Counted from the first letter of the stretch, positions 1-8,122 are shown. The stretch: 64,000 bases of DNA from Agaribacterium sp. ZY112 (GCF_041346925.1 NZ_CP166840.1:1426001-1490000); one strand, 5' to 3'. Program-made: numbers and translations. Notes: generated from the letters alone by a model not told the origin.

Positions 1-214
1 CTGGGTCTAATGTACCGTTGCGGTTCTTATCCATACCACTATCGACTTGAACACCACCGAAGGTACATGCGCTACCTGTACTGATGTTGGTCTCTGTAGT
101 TAGTGACTTAAGGCCTTTTTTCGTATCATCACCGCCACACGCGGTTAGTATAAATGAAGTGGCGACTACACCAACGGATAGCATGCGGCGTAGCTGATAG
201 CTTTTGTTCATCAT
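1..214 (-). CDS. Lipoprotein, DUF7151-like (3' part outside window)
   Basis: Only the first 71 codons are present; the gene runs off the left edge. Translation from the ATG at 214 gives a signal peptide ending in the lipobox LTACGG, so the protein should be an outer-membrane or periplasmic lipoprotein. After it comes a CTFGGVQVDSGMDKNRNGTL stretch. This Gly-rich, Asp/Asn-rich pattern resembles the DUF7151 modules (GG..I..G.D.N.NG.L) common in secreted proteins of marine gammaproteobacteria. An ATG also lies at 211; an AGGA motif sits about 11 bases before the first one. Function is unknown, and the family call rests on this short stretch only. Confidence 0.6.
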   Translation of the reverse strand, partial: MMNKSYQLRRMLSVGVVATSFILTACGGDDTKKGLKSLTTETNISTGSACTFGGVQVDSGMDKNRNGTLDP

Positions 215-512
215 CGTAAAGGTGTCCTAAGGGCGGTTAACTTAAAGCGAGAACAAAGAACGGTAAATCAGATGGGTTAAAGCTTTATGACAGTATTCAT
301 CTCAGAAGTTGATTTTTTATGTTCAGGGGCATAGACCACCCTTGCCACTCAAAACACACCTTCTTTGATTTGGAAGTTATTTATAGCGAGGTAGCTTATA
401 GAAGAGCAGTGCCTTCTAAAGAATTTTATTAAATGAAGTTTCAGGTTTTACAAAATCAACTATGCGTTGACGTAGCATTAGGTAGATCGCTACTGTCTTT
501 TGGTTATAGAAA
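215..512. other. Intergenic, no gene seen
   Basis: This spacer separates the start of the leftmost lipoprotein gene from the 3' end of the dioxygenase gene. It must carry the promoter of the lipoprotein gene. I see no strong terminator hairpin or RNA gene. A short plus-strand reading frame from 433 has no ribosome binding site and runs antisense into the dioxygenase gene, so I do not call it. Confidence 0.5.
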
Positions 513-1277
513 TTACTCAAACAACCATGATGAATTATTTAGCGAGCCGTATTCCCAACTTTCATGGATAAGCCTTGTTGAGGATTTTTTCGCGGCACCC
601 ATGGCAATAAGCAATGGAGCATAGTGCTCTAAGCTTGGATGAGCAAGCTGGGCGTGTTCGCAGTATTTATAAGGCTGACAAAGTTGGTCTATATCCCATT
701 CGGCCACACAGCGCTGTAACCATGTAACAAAATGTTTAGCCCACAGAGGTGTTTGGCCACTTAGGCTTAAGGCCCGTAAATTATGGGTGGCGCTGCCTGA
801 AGCTAAAATCAATACACCTTGCTGGCGCAGATCGGATAGGGCTTGGCCTAATTCATATAGTTTTTTTAAGTCGTTGACTTGGGGCAGGCTAAGTGCGGCT
901 AAAGGAATTTGTTGGTTGGGGTAGGCTAATTTCAGTACCGACCATATTCCGTGATCGAGCTTATACGAAACGGGTTTGGCTTTAAGTGAGTGTGTGTTTA
1001 GGCTTTTGTTTATTGCGTCACTTAACCATGCAGGTTGTTCTGACTGATAAGAAAAGTTGTATAAATCCTTAGGAAACCCCCAGAAGTCATGTTGGCTATC
1101 TAGTTTTCCAGTTTGGCTTATGCAGAGCTCTCGGCTTTGCCAGTGTGCAGAAATAACAACAATTGCTTTAGCCTTTTTAGTTAATAGGTTGGGAAACTTT
1201 TCTAAGAACTGTTTTGCTGGTGAGTTATAAAGTAGGCGGTCAGGAGGCCCATGAGAAATAAAGCTTGAAGCTATCAT
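513..1277 (-). CDS. ygiD: 4,5-DOPA-type extradiol dioxygenase (LigB family)
   Basis: The 254-residue product matches the class III extradiol dioxygenase family that includes E. coli YgiD and plant DODA. Visible hallmarks are SHGPP (His9), ISAHW (His45), the DHG.W motif, the GSATHNLRAL motif and the C-terminal HPSLEHYAPLLIAMGAA. The histidines form the metal site in this family. These enzymes open catechol-type rings with O2; the true substrate here is unknown. The start overlaps the stop of the upstream glutathionyl-hydroquinone reductase gene by ATGA, so the two are translationally coupled. That pairing suggests a shared role in handling quinone or catechol compounds. Length is normal for the family. 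Confidence 0.85.
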   Translation of the reverse strand: MIASSFISHGPPDRLLYNSPAKQFLEKFPNLLTKKAKAIVVISAHWQSRELCISQTGKLDSQHDFWGFPKDLYNFSYQSEQPAWLSDAINKSLNTHSLKAKPVSYKLDHGIWSVLKLAYPNQQIPLAALSLPQVNDLKKLYELGQALSDLRQQGVLILASGSATHNLRALSLSGQTPLWAKHFVTWLQRCVAEWDIDQLCQPYKYCEHAQLAHPSLEHYAPLLIAMGAAKKSSTRLIHESWEYGSLNNSSWLFE

Positions 1278-2347
1278 AACTTACCGCCTTGATTGCATTG
1301 TTCTATGTTATTTTGATTTATCTTTTTATAAAAATCACTATCTGGCCCAGAAGGCACAATAGAATTTGGATTTAGATCTGAAATAGAGTAATAACCCTGT
1401 TTGATATGGGCTACATTGACAGTTTCAGCTACGTCTTTAATGTCATAGATGTTTTGAATGTAGCGATAGAGATGCGGGTAATCTTCTATTCGTTTTAGAT
1501 TGCATTTAAACAAACCATAATATGCCAAATCGAAACGGATAAGAGTTACAAATAAGCGAATATCACTTTCTGTGAAATGTGAGCCTAGTAAGTATTGGCT
1601 AGTGCTTAGCCTTTTCTCTAACTTGTCTAAGCTTCCAAATAAATTAAATAAGGACTTTTCATAAGCTATTTGAGTTTGTGCAAAACCTGCTTTGTATACC
1701 TCATTGTTGATGTTTTCATATAAAAATAAATTAAGATCGTTTATTTGTTTGATTAATGCTTTGGGGCGTAAATTTATTGTATCTGGACAGCTGTTTTTTT
1801 CTTGCTCGTCGTGTCTTGACCCCTGTTTTGAATTTCTATCCTTTGAGTGTTTTCCATTTGCAAAATCCAAAAAAACTTCATTCATCATAATAAGGATGTC
1901 GGCGCTTTCATTATTGACGATACATTGATTTTTCTTATCCCATAATACCGGTACTGTAGCTCGCCCGTTTACTGTATTAAGGCTGTGGCTATAGAGCTCG
2001 TGTAGAAAGTTGTAATTATGTATGTGATCCTCTGTAGCACCGGGAAAGTCGCCAAAGCGCCAGCCTTGCTCTGTTAGTGTGGGCTCTACAACACTTAGGC
2101 TGATAAGGTCTTTTAAGCCTAATAGGCTGCGGGCCATTAAGCAGCGGCTTGCCCACGGGCAAATTAGCGCTACATAAAGATGGTAGCGTCCAGCTTCAAT
2201 ATGAAAGCCAGCCTTGCCAGTGGGGCCGGCTGTACCGTCTTTTGTGACCCAGTTTCGAAAGTTTGATACCTGACGAATAAAGGTACCTTGTTGATCGCTT
2301 GCTTGATATGGGTCCCATTTTTTTGTCCACTTGCCATTTACTAACAT
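1274..2347 (-). CDS. yqjG: Glutathionyl-hydroquinone reductase (omega/Xi-class GST)
   Basis: The 357-residue protein has the family N-terminus (W..Y..SDQQGTFIRQVSNFRNWV) and a thioredoxin-fold domain with the CPWASR active site. Cys63 is the catalytic cysteine that reduces glutathionyl-hydroquinones in the YqjG/ECM4 family. The C-terminal all-helical GST domain follows, with LLGSHFTESDIRLFVTLIRFD and YPHLYRYIQNIY. A hydrophilic insert of about 35 residues (near 165-200, rich in K, S, D and N) lies between the two domains and is not usual for the family. A strong AGGAGG site precedes the ATG by 4 bases. It is followed directly by the dioxygenase gene (4-base overlap) and lies downstream of a LysR gene. 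Confidence 0.9.
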   Translation of the reverse strand: MLVNGKWTKKWDPYQASDQQGTFIRQVSNFRNWVTKDGTAGPTGKAGFHIEAGRYHLYVALICPWASRCLMARSLLGLKDLISLSVVEPTLTEQGWRFGDFPGATEDHIHNYNFLHELYSHSLNTVNGRATVPVLWDKKNQCIVNNESADILIMMNEVFLDFANGKHSKDRNSKQGSRHDEQEKNSCPDTINLRPKALIKQINDLNLFLYENINNEVYKAGFAQTQIAYEKSLFNLFGSLDKLEKRLSTSQYLLGSHFTESDIRLFVTLIRFDLAYYGLFKCNLKRIEDYPHLYRYIQNIYDIKDVAETVNVAHIKQGYYSISDLNPNSIVPSGPDSDFYKKINQNNIEQCNQGGKL

Positions 2348-2362
2348 CGAGCCTCCTAGGGT

Positions 2363-2443
2363 GTGTTAACACTCTCTCAGGTGTTAATAATCGTCCTAGT
2401 TGATAGTGTTAACAATTGCTATTTAATGAAAATTATTGTTAAC
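2363..2443. promoter_or_regulatory. GTTAAC repeat cluster upstream of yqjG
   Basis: The spacer before yqjG holds a perfect GTGTTAACAC palindrome at 2363-2372, a GTGTTAAT copy at 2381-2388, a GTGTTAAC copy at 2406-2413, and an inverted repeat GTTAACAAT (2408-2416) / ATTGTTAAC (2435-2443). LysR-type regulators usually bind such interrupted dyads. The neighbouring LysR gene is the obvious candidate regulator, because the same GTTAAC core recurs on its other side at 3488-3493. The sites are seen directly; the binding protein is inferred. Confidence 0.5.
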
Positions 2444-2559
2444 CAAATTGAATTAATTGGTGTTTTTGTAATGTTAGGGCCGTATCGATAGTATTGTGGG
2501 GTTGAGATTTTTCTTGCTTAGGCTGGAAGCTCTGCGAGCTATTTAGCTGGTGTTGTCGG

Positions 2560-3456
2560 TTAAAGCAGGCGTTGATCGAAATATGTTTGCATGGCTGTCT
2601 GCAGGATGGATACTTTTGCACTGAGGTGCTTACGATGGCTATAGACCAGGTAGATGCCTCCCCTCATTAATTGCCACTCAGGCAGGAGGCGTATTAGTTC
2701 ACCGCTTTCGAGTTCATGCCTAATCATAAACGATGGGCAAAAGCCTATGCCTAAGCCCTGTTTGATCAGACTGCTGCTGGCTTGCGAGCTGTTAATACGA
2801 ATTCGGCCATGTAACTTAATATGTAGCTTTTCTGTGCCACGTGAAAAACTACAGCTCTGCCCTCCACGATAATTACTGTCTATAACCAGATCATGTTTTA
2901 GTAGATCTTCGGGGTGTTTGGGTGGGCTGACTTGATCAAGGTAGTAAGGGTTTGCACACAGTATAAGCTCCATATTTGCTAGCTTTTTAGCGATTAAACT
3001 GGAGTCTTCAAGTGCACCAATACGGATGGCTGCATCAAAACCTTCATCGACAATATCAACATAGCGATCAGCTAATACGACATCGAGCTCAAGTTGCTGA
3101 TGCTGACGAGCAAAGTCACTAATAAATGGTAGTAGATGTCGTCCAGTGAAAGCCTCGGAAGGAACTGCGAGGCGTAGCTTGCCGCTGGCTTCTTTAGTTC
3201 TATCTTTGATGGAGTCCTCTAAAGAGTCAAATTCCTCAAGTAAGCTTAGACAGCGTTCGTAATAGGCTTGGCCATCGGCGGTGGTGCTCATTTTGCGAGT
3301 GGTACGTTGTAATAATCTCAGCCCTAAGTCATGTTCAAGGGCACTTATATTGCGGCTAACCATTACTTTTGAACAGCCTAGGCTGCGAGCTGCTGATGAA
3401 AAGCTGCCCATTTTAACTACGCTGCAATAGGTTCTCATGCAATAGAGTTTATCCAT
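2560..3456 (-). CDS. LysR-family transcriptional regulator
   Basis: The 298-residue protein has an N-terminal winged helix-turn-helix (about residues 1-60: MRTYCSVVKMGSFSSAARSL, then MVSRNISALEHDLGLRLLQR) and a LysR substrate-binding domain from about residue 90 to 290. The layout is the standard one for the AaeR/DmlR-like branch. Quinones or aromatic compounds are plausible effectors, judging from the yqjG-ygiD genes 213 bases downstream on the same strand; that is inference. The divergent spacer toward the GlcG/HbpS-like gene is short (139 bases to the start chosen here), so one bound regulator could control both sides. Confidence 0.88.
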   Translation of the reverse strand: MDKLYCMRTYCSVVKMGSFSSAARSLGCSKVMVSRNISALEHDLGLRLLQRTTRKMSTTADGQAYYERCLSLLEEFDSLEDSIKDRTKEASGKLRLAVPSEAFTGRHLLPFISDFARQHQQLELDVVLADRYVDIVDEGFDAAIRIGALEDSSLIAKKLANMELILCANPYYLDQVSPPKHPEDLLKHDLVIDSNYRGGQSCSFSRGTEKLHIKLHGRIRINSSQASSSLIKQGLGIGFCPSFMIRHELESGELIRLLPEWQLMRGGIYLVYSHRKHLSAKVSILQTAMQTYFDQRLL

Positions 3457-3485
3457 AATTAACCGTCGCTTTTCTTAGGTTTCGA

Positions 3486-3495
3486 TAGTTAACTA
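3486..3495. promoter_or_regulatory. TAGTTAACTA palindrome in LysR/GlcG-like spacer
   Basis: A perfect 10-base palindrome with a GTTAAC core lies 30 bases upstream of the LysR start codon, in the divergent spacer. The same core appears several times upstream of yqjG, so it is a candidate operator for the LysR protein and may give autoregulation. Confidence 0.4.
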
Positions 3496-3595
3496 ATATG
3501 TAATAGTGAGTTAGCCAATGCAAGTATTGTTAGATATTTGTGACGAAAGAATAATAGTACTTTTAATGAGTGATATGGCTTGTTGTGGAGATGCT

Positions 3596-4054
3596 ATGCG
3601 TGAAGATATTACGAGTGTTGATGTGTTGAGAGGTATTAATTTGAAACAGGCTCGTTTACTTTTGGATCAATCTATTGAGCACGCGAGGCATTTAGCTTTA
3701 CCTGCAATGGCCGTCGTAATTTTAGATTCGGGTGGTTATGTTAAGGCCTCAGTGACAGAAGATGGGGCCTCTACATTGCGGCATAGTATTGCAGAGGGTA
3801 AGGCGAATGCTGCGTTAGCTATGGGCATGAATAGCTCTCAGTTTGACCACTTATTAAAACAGGGGGTATTGAGTGAGGCCTTTAGCGCATCTTTAACAGC
3901 CGCAGCTAATGGCCGTTTTAATCCTAACTCGGGTGGTCTGCTGTTACGATATAAGGGGGCGCTAATAGGAGCTATGGGGGCTTCGGGGGCGTCTGCCGAG
4001 CAAGATGAAGTACTTTTGAAATCAGTACTTCAACGCAATAAGATATTTATTTAG
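3596..4054 (+). CDS. GlcG/HbpS-like (DUF336) family protein
   Basis: The product belongs to the GlcG/HbpS family: LKQARLLLDQSIEHARHL, then AVVILDSGGYVKASVTEDGA, a central helix with the GKANAALAMGM pattern, and a Gly-rich C-terminus (GGLLLRYKGALIGAMGASGA). Family members bind haem or small ligands; HbpS is an extracellular haem-degrading sensor accessory. No signal peptide is seen, so this one is probably cytoplasmic. I chose the ATG at 3596, which has GGAG five bases upstream. An earlier in-frame ATG at 3518 would add 26 Cys-containing, non-family residues and lacks a clear ribosome site. It is divergent from the LysR gene and may be its target. Confidence 0.8.
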   Translation: MREDITSVDVLRGINLKQARLLLDQSIEHARHLALPAMAVVILDSGGYVKASVTEDGASTLRHSIAEGKANAALAMGMNSSQFDHLLKQGVLSEAFSASLTAAANGRFNPNSGGLLLRYKGALIGAMGASGASAEQDEVLLKSVLQRNKIFI

Positions 4055-4056
4055 CT

Positions 4057-5553
4057 TTAAGCTTGCGGCAAAGCAAAAGAGAAAGTTGTGCCTGTATTTA
4101 ATTGACTTTGCACTTCAATAGCCGATTCGTGAAGCTCTAATAGCTTTCTTGTAATGGCCAATCCTAAGCCACCGTGGGCGGTGTTTTCTCTTACGCTATT
4201 GCCTGCTTTAAAGTGGGGTTCAAAGATGTGTTGTAAATCTTGCTCAGGAATACCGATGCCATTATCACTGACATTGATAGACACAAGGCCCGAACCTTCT
4301 TTAATGTTGACTTTGATGTGGCCACCATCGGGCGTATGCCTTAGCGCATTTTCAATTAAGTTGGTAAATACGCGCTCTAATTTTTCGATATCAGCTCTTA
4401 CAACGATGCCACTGTCTCTTGGGTCAACACTTAAGCTGATATTCTTTTCTGCGGAGCTTAGTTGAAATTTCTGTAAGACATCTTGGACAAGTTCGGCGAT
4501 AGCAACGCTTTCTTTTCTTACATTGACGTTGCTGCCATCTAAGTAGGCAAGCTCAAACAATTGTTCAATAAGACGAGATATTTTCTTGGCGCTATTTCGG
4601 GCTGTAGCAATAAACTGTTTGCTTTGTTCTGCCGTCATTGAATCTTGTTGTAATTCCCAAGTTTCTAGGTAACCAAGTAAAGAAGCCAGTGGTGTACGTA
4701 AATCGTGGCTTACGTGAGACAATAACTCTTTACGTAATTCATCGATAGAAACAACCTTATCGTACTGTTGCTGAAGGCGTAATAAGGCATCATAAAATGC
4801 GTGGCCAAGAATTTGAATGTCATTATCACTTTCGGCTTGCCATTTACTCAACTCTGTCAGAAGTTCATTGTTGTCAGACGTTAAGCTTTTATCAAAACCA
4901 AGCATTTTTACATTTTGAGCTTGTTTGATTAGCTTGTTGAGTGGGCGAGTAATACAAGCGATAAGCATAGTGATGGCAAATGCCGAAAATACGACGACAA
5001 GTAGCAATAGGCCTAAACCAGATTGCAATATGTTTTTATACCAGTGGGCATTCTGCAGAGCCTCTTTAGCCTGGCTGCCTATGATGATATATAAATAACC
5101 ATAAACTTCGCCCATTTGATAAATAGGAGCTACAGAAAAAACTTTTTCTTTATTTATATTTTTGGGGTCTGGCCCCAGAACAATGCTGCCTTTCTCTGCA
5201 GCAAGAAAAGCTTGTATCGGTTCAAGCTTTATCTTATCTAGCTTGACTTGCTCAGGAGCAGCGTCAAAAGAAACGATACTTCCTGTTTTATCTAATAAGT
5301 AAAATTCAAAGTTGGGGCCTAATATCATTAAATCACGAAAGGTGCTTTTAGCTGCTTTTCTATCTGGCTTACCGTCTTTAAATAATAAGTAGTGATCAAC
5401 GACATGCTGAGCAAGGTCTCGATGGATCTCTTGAGTGCTTTGCCGTTCACTTTGCTTTGAGTTATAAACAAACAGGGCAGCGCTTAAGCTACCAAAAACA
5501 AGAAGCAAGGCAAGCAAGCTGAGGGTGATGCGTGTACTTAAGCTATTGATCAT
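4057..5553 (-). CDS. Sensor histidine kinase
   Basis: This 498-residue inner-membrane kinase has a first membrane helix (about 9-30), a periplasmic sensor region (31-175), a second helix (176-200), a HAMP segment (about 200-265), a HisKA domain with SHVSHDLRTPLASLLGYLE (phospho-acceptor His283), and a HATPase domain with the N box NLIENALRHTPDGG, DNGIGIPEQD and GGLGLAITRKLLE. All catalytic motifs look intact. The start overlaps the end of the response-regulator gene by 11 bases (ATGATCAATAG), so the two are coupled. The pair ends a cassette that begins with two exported spondin-domain proteins, which could be its targets or its signal source. The ligand is unknown. Confidence 0.9.
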   Translation of the reverse strand: MINSLSTRITLSLLALLLVFGSLSAALFVYNSKQSERQSTQEIHRDLAQHVVDHYLLFKDGKPDRKAAKSTFRDLMILGPNFEFYLLDKTGSIVSFDAAPEQVKLDKIKLEPIQAFLAAEKGSIVLGPDPKNINKEKVFSVAPIYQMGEVYGYLYIIIGSQAKEALQNAHWYKNILQSGLGLLLLVVVFSAFAITMLIACITRPLNKLIKQAQNVKMLGFDKSLTSDNNELLTELSKWQAESDNDIQILGHAFYDALLRLQQQYDKVVSIDELRKELLSHVSHDLRTPLASLLGYLETWELQQDSMTAEQSKQFIATARNSAKKISRLIEQLFELAYLDGSNVNVRKESVAIAELVQDVLQKFQLSSAEKNISLSVDPRDSGIVVRADIEKLERVFTNLIENALRHTPDGGHIKVNIKEGSGLVSINVSDNGIGIPEQDLQHIFEPHFKAGNSVRENTAHGGLGLAITRKLLELHESAIEVQSQLNTGTTFSFALPQA

Positions 5554-6283
5554 AGAATTTATAACCTACGCCCCAAACAGTTAGAACATATTTGGGTTTG
5601 GATGAATCGATTTCTAATTTCGCACGTAAACGGTTGATGTGCGAGTTGACTGTGTGTTCAAAACCGTTGTGTTGGTAGCCCCATACGGCATTGAGTAATT
5701 GCTCGCGAGTAAATACCTTGCCGGGGTAGTTTGCCATATATAAAAGCAGATCAAACTCTTTAGCTGTTAATGAAATGGCTTTGTTTTGTAGTTCAACATG
5801 ACGCTTTTGAATATCAAGTACTAAGTCATCAAAGGCTAGTTTGTCGTTGCTGTCGTCATCTTTAGTGTCGTTCTCAGCTTGAGAATGTGTATTTGAGTCT
5901 TGTTGCGAAAATGAAACACGGCGTAATAAAGCTTTAATACGTGCTTGTAATTCACGAACGCTAAAGGGCTTGGTTAGGTAATCATCGGCGCCTACTTCTA
6001 ACCCGACAACTCGATCGGCTTCGGATTTTCTGGCCGTCAGCATTAATATAGGGGTGTGATTATTTTGTTGCCTGAGCTGCTGGCAGATATCTAATCCGTT
6101 CATGTCGGGCAGCATAATATCAAGCACAATAGCATCAAAGGTGTGTTGCTGGGTGAGGGCCCAGCCTTCACTACCGCTTAGGCAGCTGGTGACCTCAAAA
6201 TTTAGGCTTTCGAGGTTGAGGGCAATCAGCTCGTTAATGTCAGGCTGATCTTCAATAATCAGAATATGCTTTTTGGCATCCAT
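5543..6283 (-). CDS. OmpR/PhoB-family response regulator
   Basis: The 246-residue protein has a receiver domain (HILIIEDQPDINELIALNLE; acidic pocket Glu11/Asp12, phospho-acceptor Asp55 in VLDIMLPDMNG, Lys in LTKPFSVREL). A variable Ser/Asp-rich linker of about 20 residues follows, then a C-terminal winged helix (ISLTAKEFDLLLYMANYPGKVFTREQLLNAVWG, VNSHINRLRAKLE, VWGVGYKF). It should be phosphorylated by the overlapping kinase. Such regulators bind tandem direct repeats spaced 11 bases. Exactly that arrangement is seen at 7961-7990, upstream of the spondin genes. Confidence 0.92.
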   Translation of the reverse strand: MDAKKHILIIEDQPDINELIALNLESLNFEVTSCLSGSEGWALTQQHTFDAIVLDIMLPDMNGLDICQQLRQQNNHTPILMLTARKSEADRVVGLEVGADDYLTKPFSVRELQARIKALLRRVSFSQQDSNTHSQAENDTKDDDSNDKLAFDDLVLDIQKRHVELQNKAISLTAKEFDLLLYMANYPGKVFTREQLLNAVWGYQHNGFEHTVNSHINRLRAKLEIDSSKPKYVLTVWGVGYKFYDQ

Positions 6284-6290
6284 AATAGTT

Positions 6291-6308
6291 GGAGGCCCGA
6301 AGGCCTCC
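6291..6308 (-). promoter_or_regulatory. UUCG hairpin before the response-regulator gene
   Basis: On the minus strand GGAGGCC-TTCG-GGCCTCC forms a perfect 7-bp stem with a UUCG tetraloop, 7 bases before the regulator's ATG. No U-tract follows, so it is a poor terminator. The only AAGGAGG-like ribosome site lies in its 5' arm, about 18 bases from the ATG. It could tune translation or stability between the spondin and regulator cistrons. The structure is seen; the role is inferred. Confidence 0.5.
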
Positions 6309-6335
6309 TTGTCTCTCTTATTGTTTGCAGTAATG

Positions 6336-7136
6336 TTACTGCGTTCTTTCCACCATCAAATACAATACACCTTGTTGAAAGCGGTGGCTTTCGTTAAGGG
6401 TTGAGTCAGCAAGACCATCAGCACTGGTCACGACACCGGTATGGATGCTAACTACATCAACATCATCACGCTCGGCATTAAAGCCTTCTCCGCCGCCTGC
6501 AGGCCCTGGAATGGTCGCTGCGGTTTCGCTATTGGACTCGGTACCGGCATCATAAACACGTAAAAGTGTTGAGTATTGCATACCCACGTCAAGATGCCCT
6601 ATTGCCATGGCATTGAGGCCTGCAAATGCGTCGTTAGTATTGACTGGCATTGCCGCTGCAGTGAGATATAAATCACCACTGTAGTTAGTCTCAAGTTCTA
6701 CGCTAGTACTTACACCTGGCATTAAAACACCTTCGCTGGCCTTGGCGTCATATGCGCTTTCAGCCGCCTCTACGAGCATGGCTGGTGAACCCGATTCCGC
6801 AAGGTTTTCTAGGGCAACAGACGCTGGCGCGCCTAAATCCCATGCGTAATAACTGTCGTTGTGCAATATAAGCGCTGCTGGAGCAATGGGTTGATTTGCG
6901 GTGACATTCGTTAAGGTCACCGTGTAGTTATACGTAGGCATCGCACTGGGTGAGGGGCTAGGCTCCGGGCTCATACTTGGCTCTGGGCTCATTTCGGGCT
7001 CAGGGCTCATGCTTGTATCAGGGCTGGGGCTGACCATGTCTTTGGGGTCTGAATCCGAATCACCACCGCAGGCCGTTAAGGTAGCGGCGACAATAAGCAG
7101 CGCGCTAGCTCGTATTGAAAGTCTTGTTAAGTTCAT
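6336..7136 (-). CDS. Spondin_N-domain lipoprotein with PSPEPS linker
   Basis: The signal peptide ends in the lipobox LTACGG (Cys23). It is followed by a linker of SPEPEM/SPEPS repeats (about 30-66) and a spondin N-terminal-like domain (about 68-266: YNYTVTLTNVTANQPIAPAA, then LYLTAAAMPVNTNDAFAGLN and RVYDAGTESNSE). In bacteria this domain occurs in exported proteins of unknown function, in animals in extracellular matrix proteins. It is probably anchored to the outer membrane with the linker as a stalk. An AAGGAG site precedes the ATG by 6 bases. It is the second of two adjacent spondin genes (10-base gap) and is followed by a two-component system. Confidence 0.82.
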   Translation of the reverse strand: MNLTRLSIRASALLIVAATLTACGGDSDSDPKDMVSPSPDTSMSPEPEMSPEPSMSPEPSPSPSAMPTYNYTVTLTNVTANQPIAPAALILHNDSYYAWDLGAPASVALENLAESGSPAMLVEAAESAYDAKASEGVLMPGVSTSVELETNYSGDLYLTAAAMPVNTNDAFAGLNAMAIGHLDVGMQYSTLLRVYDAGTESNSETAATIPGPAGGGEGFNAERDDVDVVSIHTGVVTSADGLADSTLNESHRFQQGVLYLMVERTQ

Positions 7137-7146
7137 ATCTGGCTCC

Positions 7147-7878
7147 TTATTCTACGGTGATCACAACTTTAGCTACTGGGTTCAACCAGCGATGTATACT
7201 AGAATCAAGATCGCTATAACCGCCTGCAGGATCGCTATCGCCTAGAGTGCCACGGTGAACATGTACGGTTTCATTTGTTTCCACGTCGGTTACACCCATT
7301 GCGCCAGTGCCGCCGTCGCCATTAGGAGCCATTGGAATGCCAGGGGCACCTAATGCACCGCCACCGTTAATAATTTCATCATTTGCTTCACTGCCGGCAT
7401 CGTAGGCATTTAAGTACAAGGTATAAGTGCCTGCTTCTGTAGGAATTGGCCAGCTATCTAAACCAACAAAACCATCGTTACTTGGCAAAATCATTGCCGT
7501 TAAACTCAAGTGGCTGTAGCCATCACTGTTGATATCGGTGCTTACCATGCCTGCAGGTGCCAATAAGCCGCCAGCGGGATTTTCTACTGTTATACCGCTC
7601 ATGCCGGTTACGTACTCTGCAAGAGGGGTAATGTTGCCACCTTCAGCCATGGTTGCGAGAGCGTCACTGGCAGTTTGGCCAAGCTGATAAAGTTGGGTGT
7701 CGTCGTTATGGGCGGCAACAAGAATAGGCGTAAAGTGCAAACCATGGCTTAGGTTACTAATAGTGATGTCCGTGATTTCTGCGTTAACACTTGCGCCAGT
7801 GGCGCTGAGAGCTAGACCAAGCAGGCAAGACTTTAGTTTTAAACTGGATTTTTTGGCTGGTGATAGTTGTTTTGTCAT
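7147..7878 (-). CDS. Exported Spondin_N-domain protein
   Basis: The 243-residue product has a signal peptide (about 1-33, ending near SVNA) and a single spondin-like domain: DITISNLSHGLHFTPILVAA, LSLTAMILPSNDGFVGLDSW, LNAYDAGSEANDEI, then a C-terminal ITVE strand. It lacks a lipobox, so it is soluble or loosely associated, unlike its lipidated neighbour. The shared domain suggests tandem duplication followed by divergence. The start has AAGGAAA five bases upstream. It is the first gene of the run spondin, spondin lipoprotein, regulator, kinase, and the 11-base-spaced repeats lie just upstream of it. Confidence 0.82.
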   Translation of the reverse strand: MTKQLSPAKKSSLKLKSCLLGLALSATGASVNAEITDITISNLSHGLHFTPILVAAHNDDTQLYQLGQTASDALATMAEGGNITPLAEYVTGMSGITVENPAGGLLAPAGMVSTDINSDGYSHLSLTAMILPSNDGFVGLDSWPIPTEAGTYTLYLNAYDAGSEANDEIINGGGALGAPGIPMAPNGDGGTGAMGVTDVETNETVHVHRGTLGDSDPAGGYSDLDSSIHRWLNPVAKVVITVE

Positions 7879-7960
7879 AGCGCTTTCCTTGTTGTTAGAA
7901 CAGGGTTTTGAATGAGGTTTAATACAGCGCTAACTAAGTTAAATAAAAAAGATCCGCACA

Positions 7961-7990
7961 AGATCACATACTTATCACAGAATTATCACA
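7961..7990 (-). promoter_or_regulatory. Three 11-bp-spaced TGTGAT repeats, likely response-regulator site
   Basis: Read on the minus strand, TGTGAT occurs three times with starts exactly 11 bases apart: ATCACA on the plus strand at 7963-7968, 7974-7979 and 7985-7990. Two copies extend to TGTGATAA. OmpR/PhoB-type regulators bind such head-to-tail repeats, one helical turn apart. The array lies 83-112 bases upstream of the first spondin start codon. It is therefore well placed for the regulator encoded in the same cassette to control its own operon. Confidence 0.6.
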
Positions 7991-8122
7991 AAGCGGCAAA
8001 AGCGAACTAGGTCACATTTATTATGGTTTTGTTTTTTTACTTAGATGTCTTGAATCTGTAGTAAAAGCTAGGAGTGTTTTTATAGAAGGACGTTTATAAA
8101 ACAGTGTTTATAAAGCAGAGTA

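Noticed and set aside
433..624. 63-codon plus-strand frame at the left end
   Set aside because: It lacks a ribosome site, and its 3' half is antisense to the ygiD coding region; no family features.
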